Below are positions 5,315-5,376 of a DNA stretch of 5,376 nt, in pieces. The DNA lies in NCBI GenBank assembly GCA_030018715.1, contig JASEHN010000239.1, positions 1 to 5,376 of the forward strand, written 5' to 3'. Source of the DNA: Thermodesulfobacteriota bacterium (GTDB taxonomy: Bacteria; Desulfobacterota; SM23-61). Position 1 is the first letter of the stretch. Every line of letters begins with the position of its first letter. Made by a program: the position numbers and the translations under genes. The notes beneath the pieces were generated by a model. It searched no databases. It was not told the DNA's origin and saw only the letters and a list, made by a program, of their open reading frames with translations.

Positions 5315-5376
5315 GTCATTTCCGCGAAAGCGGGAATCCAGGGCAGCCTGAAAAATCTGGATTCCGGGTCGCGCTT
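5315..5376. repeat. Palindromic intergenic repeat with ATTCC(C)-N-GGGAAT core, cut by right edge
   Basis: GTCATTTCCGCGAAAGCGGGAATCCAG begins at 5315. Its core folds as an 8-bp stem (5318-5325 with 5330-5337, one G-T pair) around a GAAA loop, containing GCGAAAGC, known as an exceptionally stable DNA mini-hairpin. A second, outer inverted repeat is perfect over 9 bases: GGAATCCAG (5333-5341) and CTGGATTCC (5357-5365). The core resembles the dRS3-type element of Neisseria (ATTCCC-N8-GGGAAT) and similar repeats that I recall from many proteobacterial genomes; here one base of the left arm differs (TTTCC for TTCCC). The right part continues beyond the window. Confidence 0.75.

Overview
The window carries one strand's worth of genes, all read on the minus strand (right to left in these coordinates). 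In transcription order they are hemB (5217 to 4237), a Tat-exported substrate-binding protein of the branched-chain amino acid type (4008 to 2677), the permeases livH (2607 to 1750) and livM (1746 to 814), the ATPase livG (817 to 65), and the first 22 codons of the second ATPase, livF (68 to the left edge). The last five form a complete ABC uptake cassette of the hydrophobic amino acid (HAAT/Liv) family, cut by the window edge inside livF. The ends of livH, livM, livG and livF are 3 bases apart or overlap by a few bases, as expected of one translationally coupled operon.

The likely source is a Gram-negative, probably a deltaproteobacterium (Desulfobacterota / Syntrophobacterales-like). This rests on the sequence style of HemB, the Tat-type periplasmic binding protein, balanced base composition and the kind of intergenic repeats present. 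It is an inference, not a placement by search.

The coding part is ordinary: a porphyrin biosynthesis enzyme with all catalytic and zinc residues, next to an uptake transporter whose exact substrate cannot be read from sequence. The unusual part is between the genes. Three degenerate tandem arrays, each with a 7-base unit but a different consensus, sit in the hemB leader (5233-5267), across the hemB stop codon (4163-4247) and in the leader of the binding-protein gene (4023-4085). A separate palindromic repeat with an ATTCC(C)...GGGAAT core (5315 to the right edge) lies upstream of hemB. A strong 11-bp hairpin (2633-2664) separates the binding-protein gene from livH and probably sets a higher expression level for the binding protein.

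There are no RNA genes, CRISPR arrays, insertion sequences or obvious transferred genes. The 228-base gap 4009-4236 is filled largely by two heptamer arrays, with a short candidate leader ORF between and partly overlapping one of them. I see no convincing promoter for the transporter operon and no canonical U-tailed terminator after hemB.
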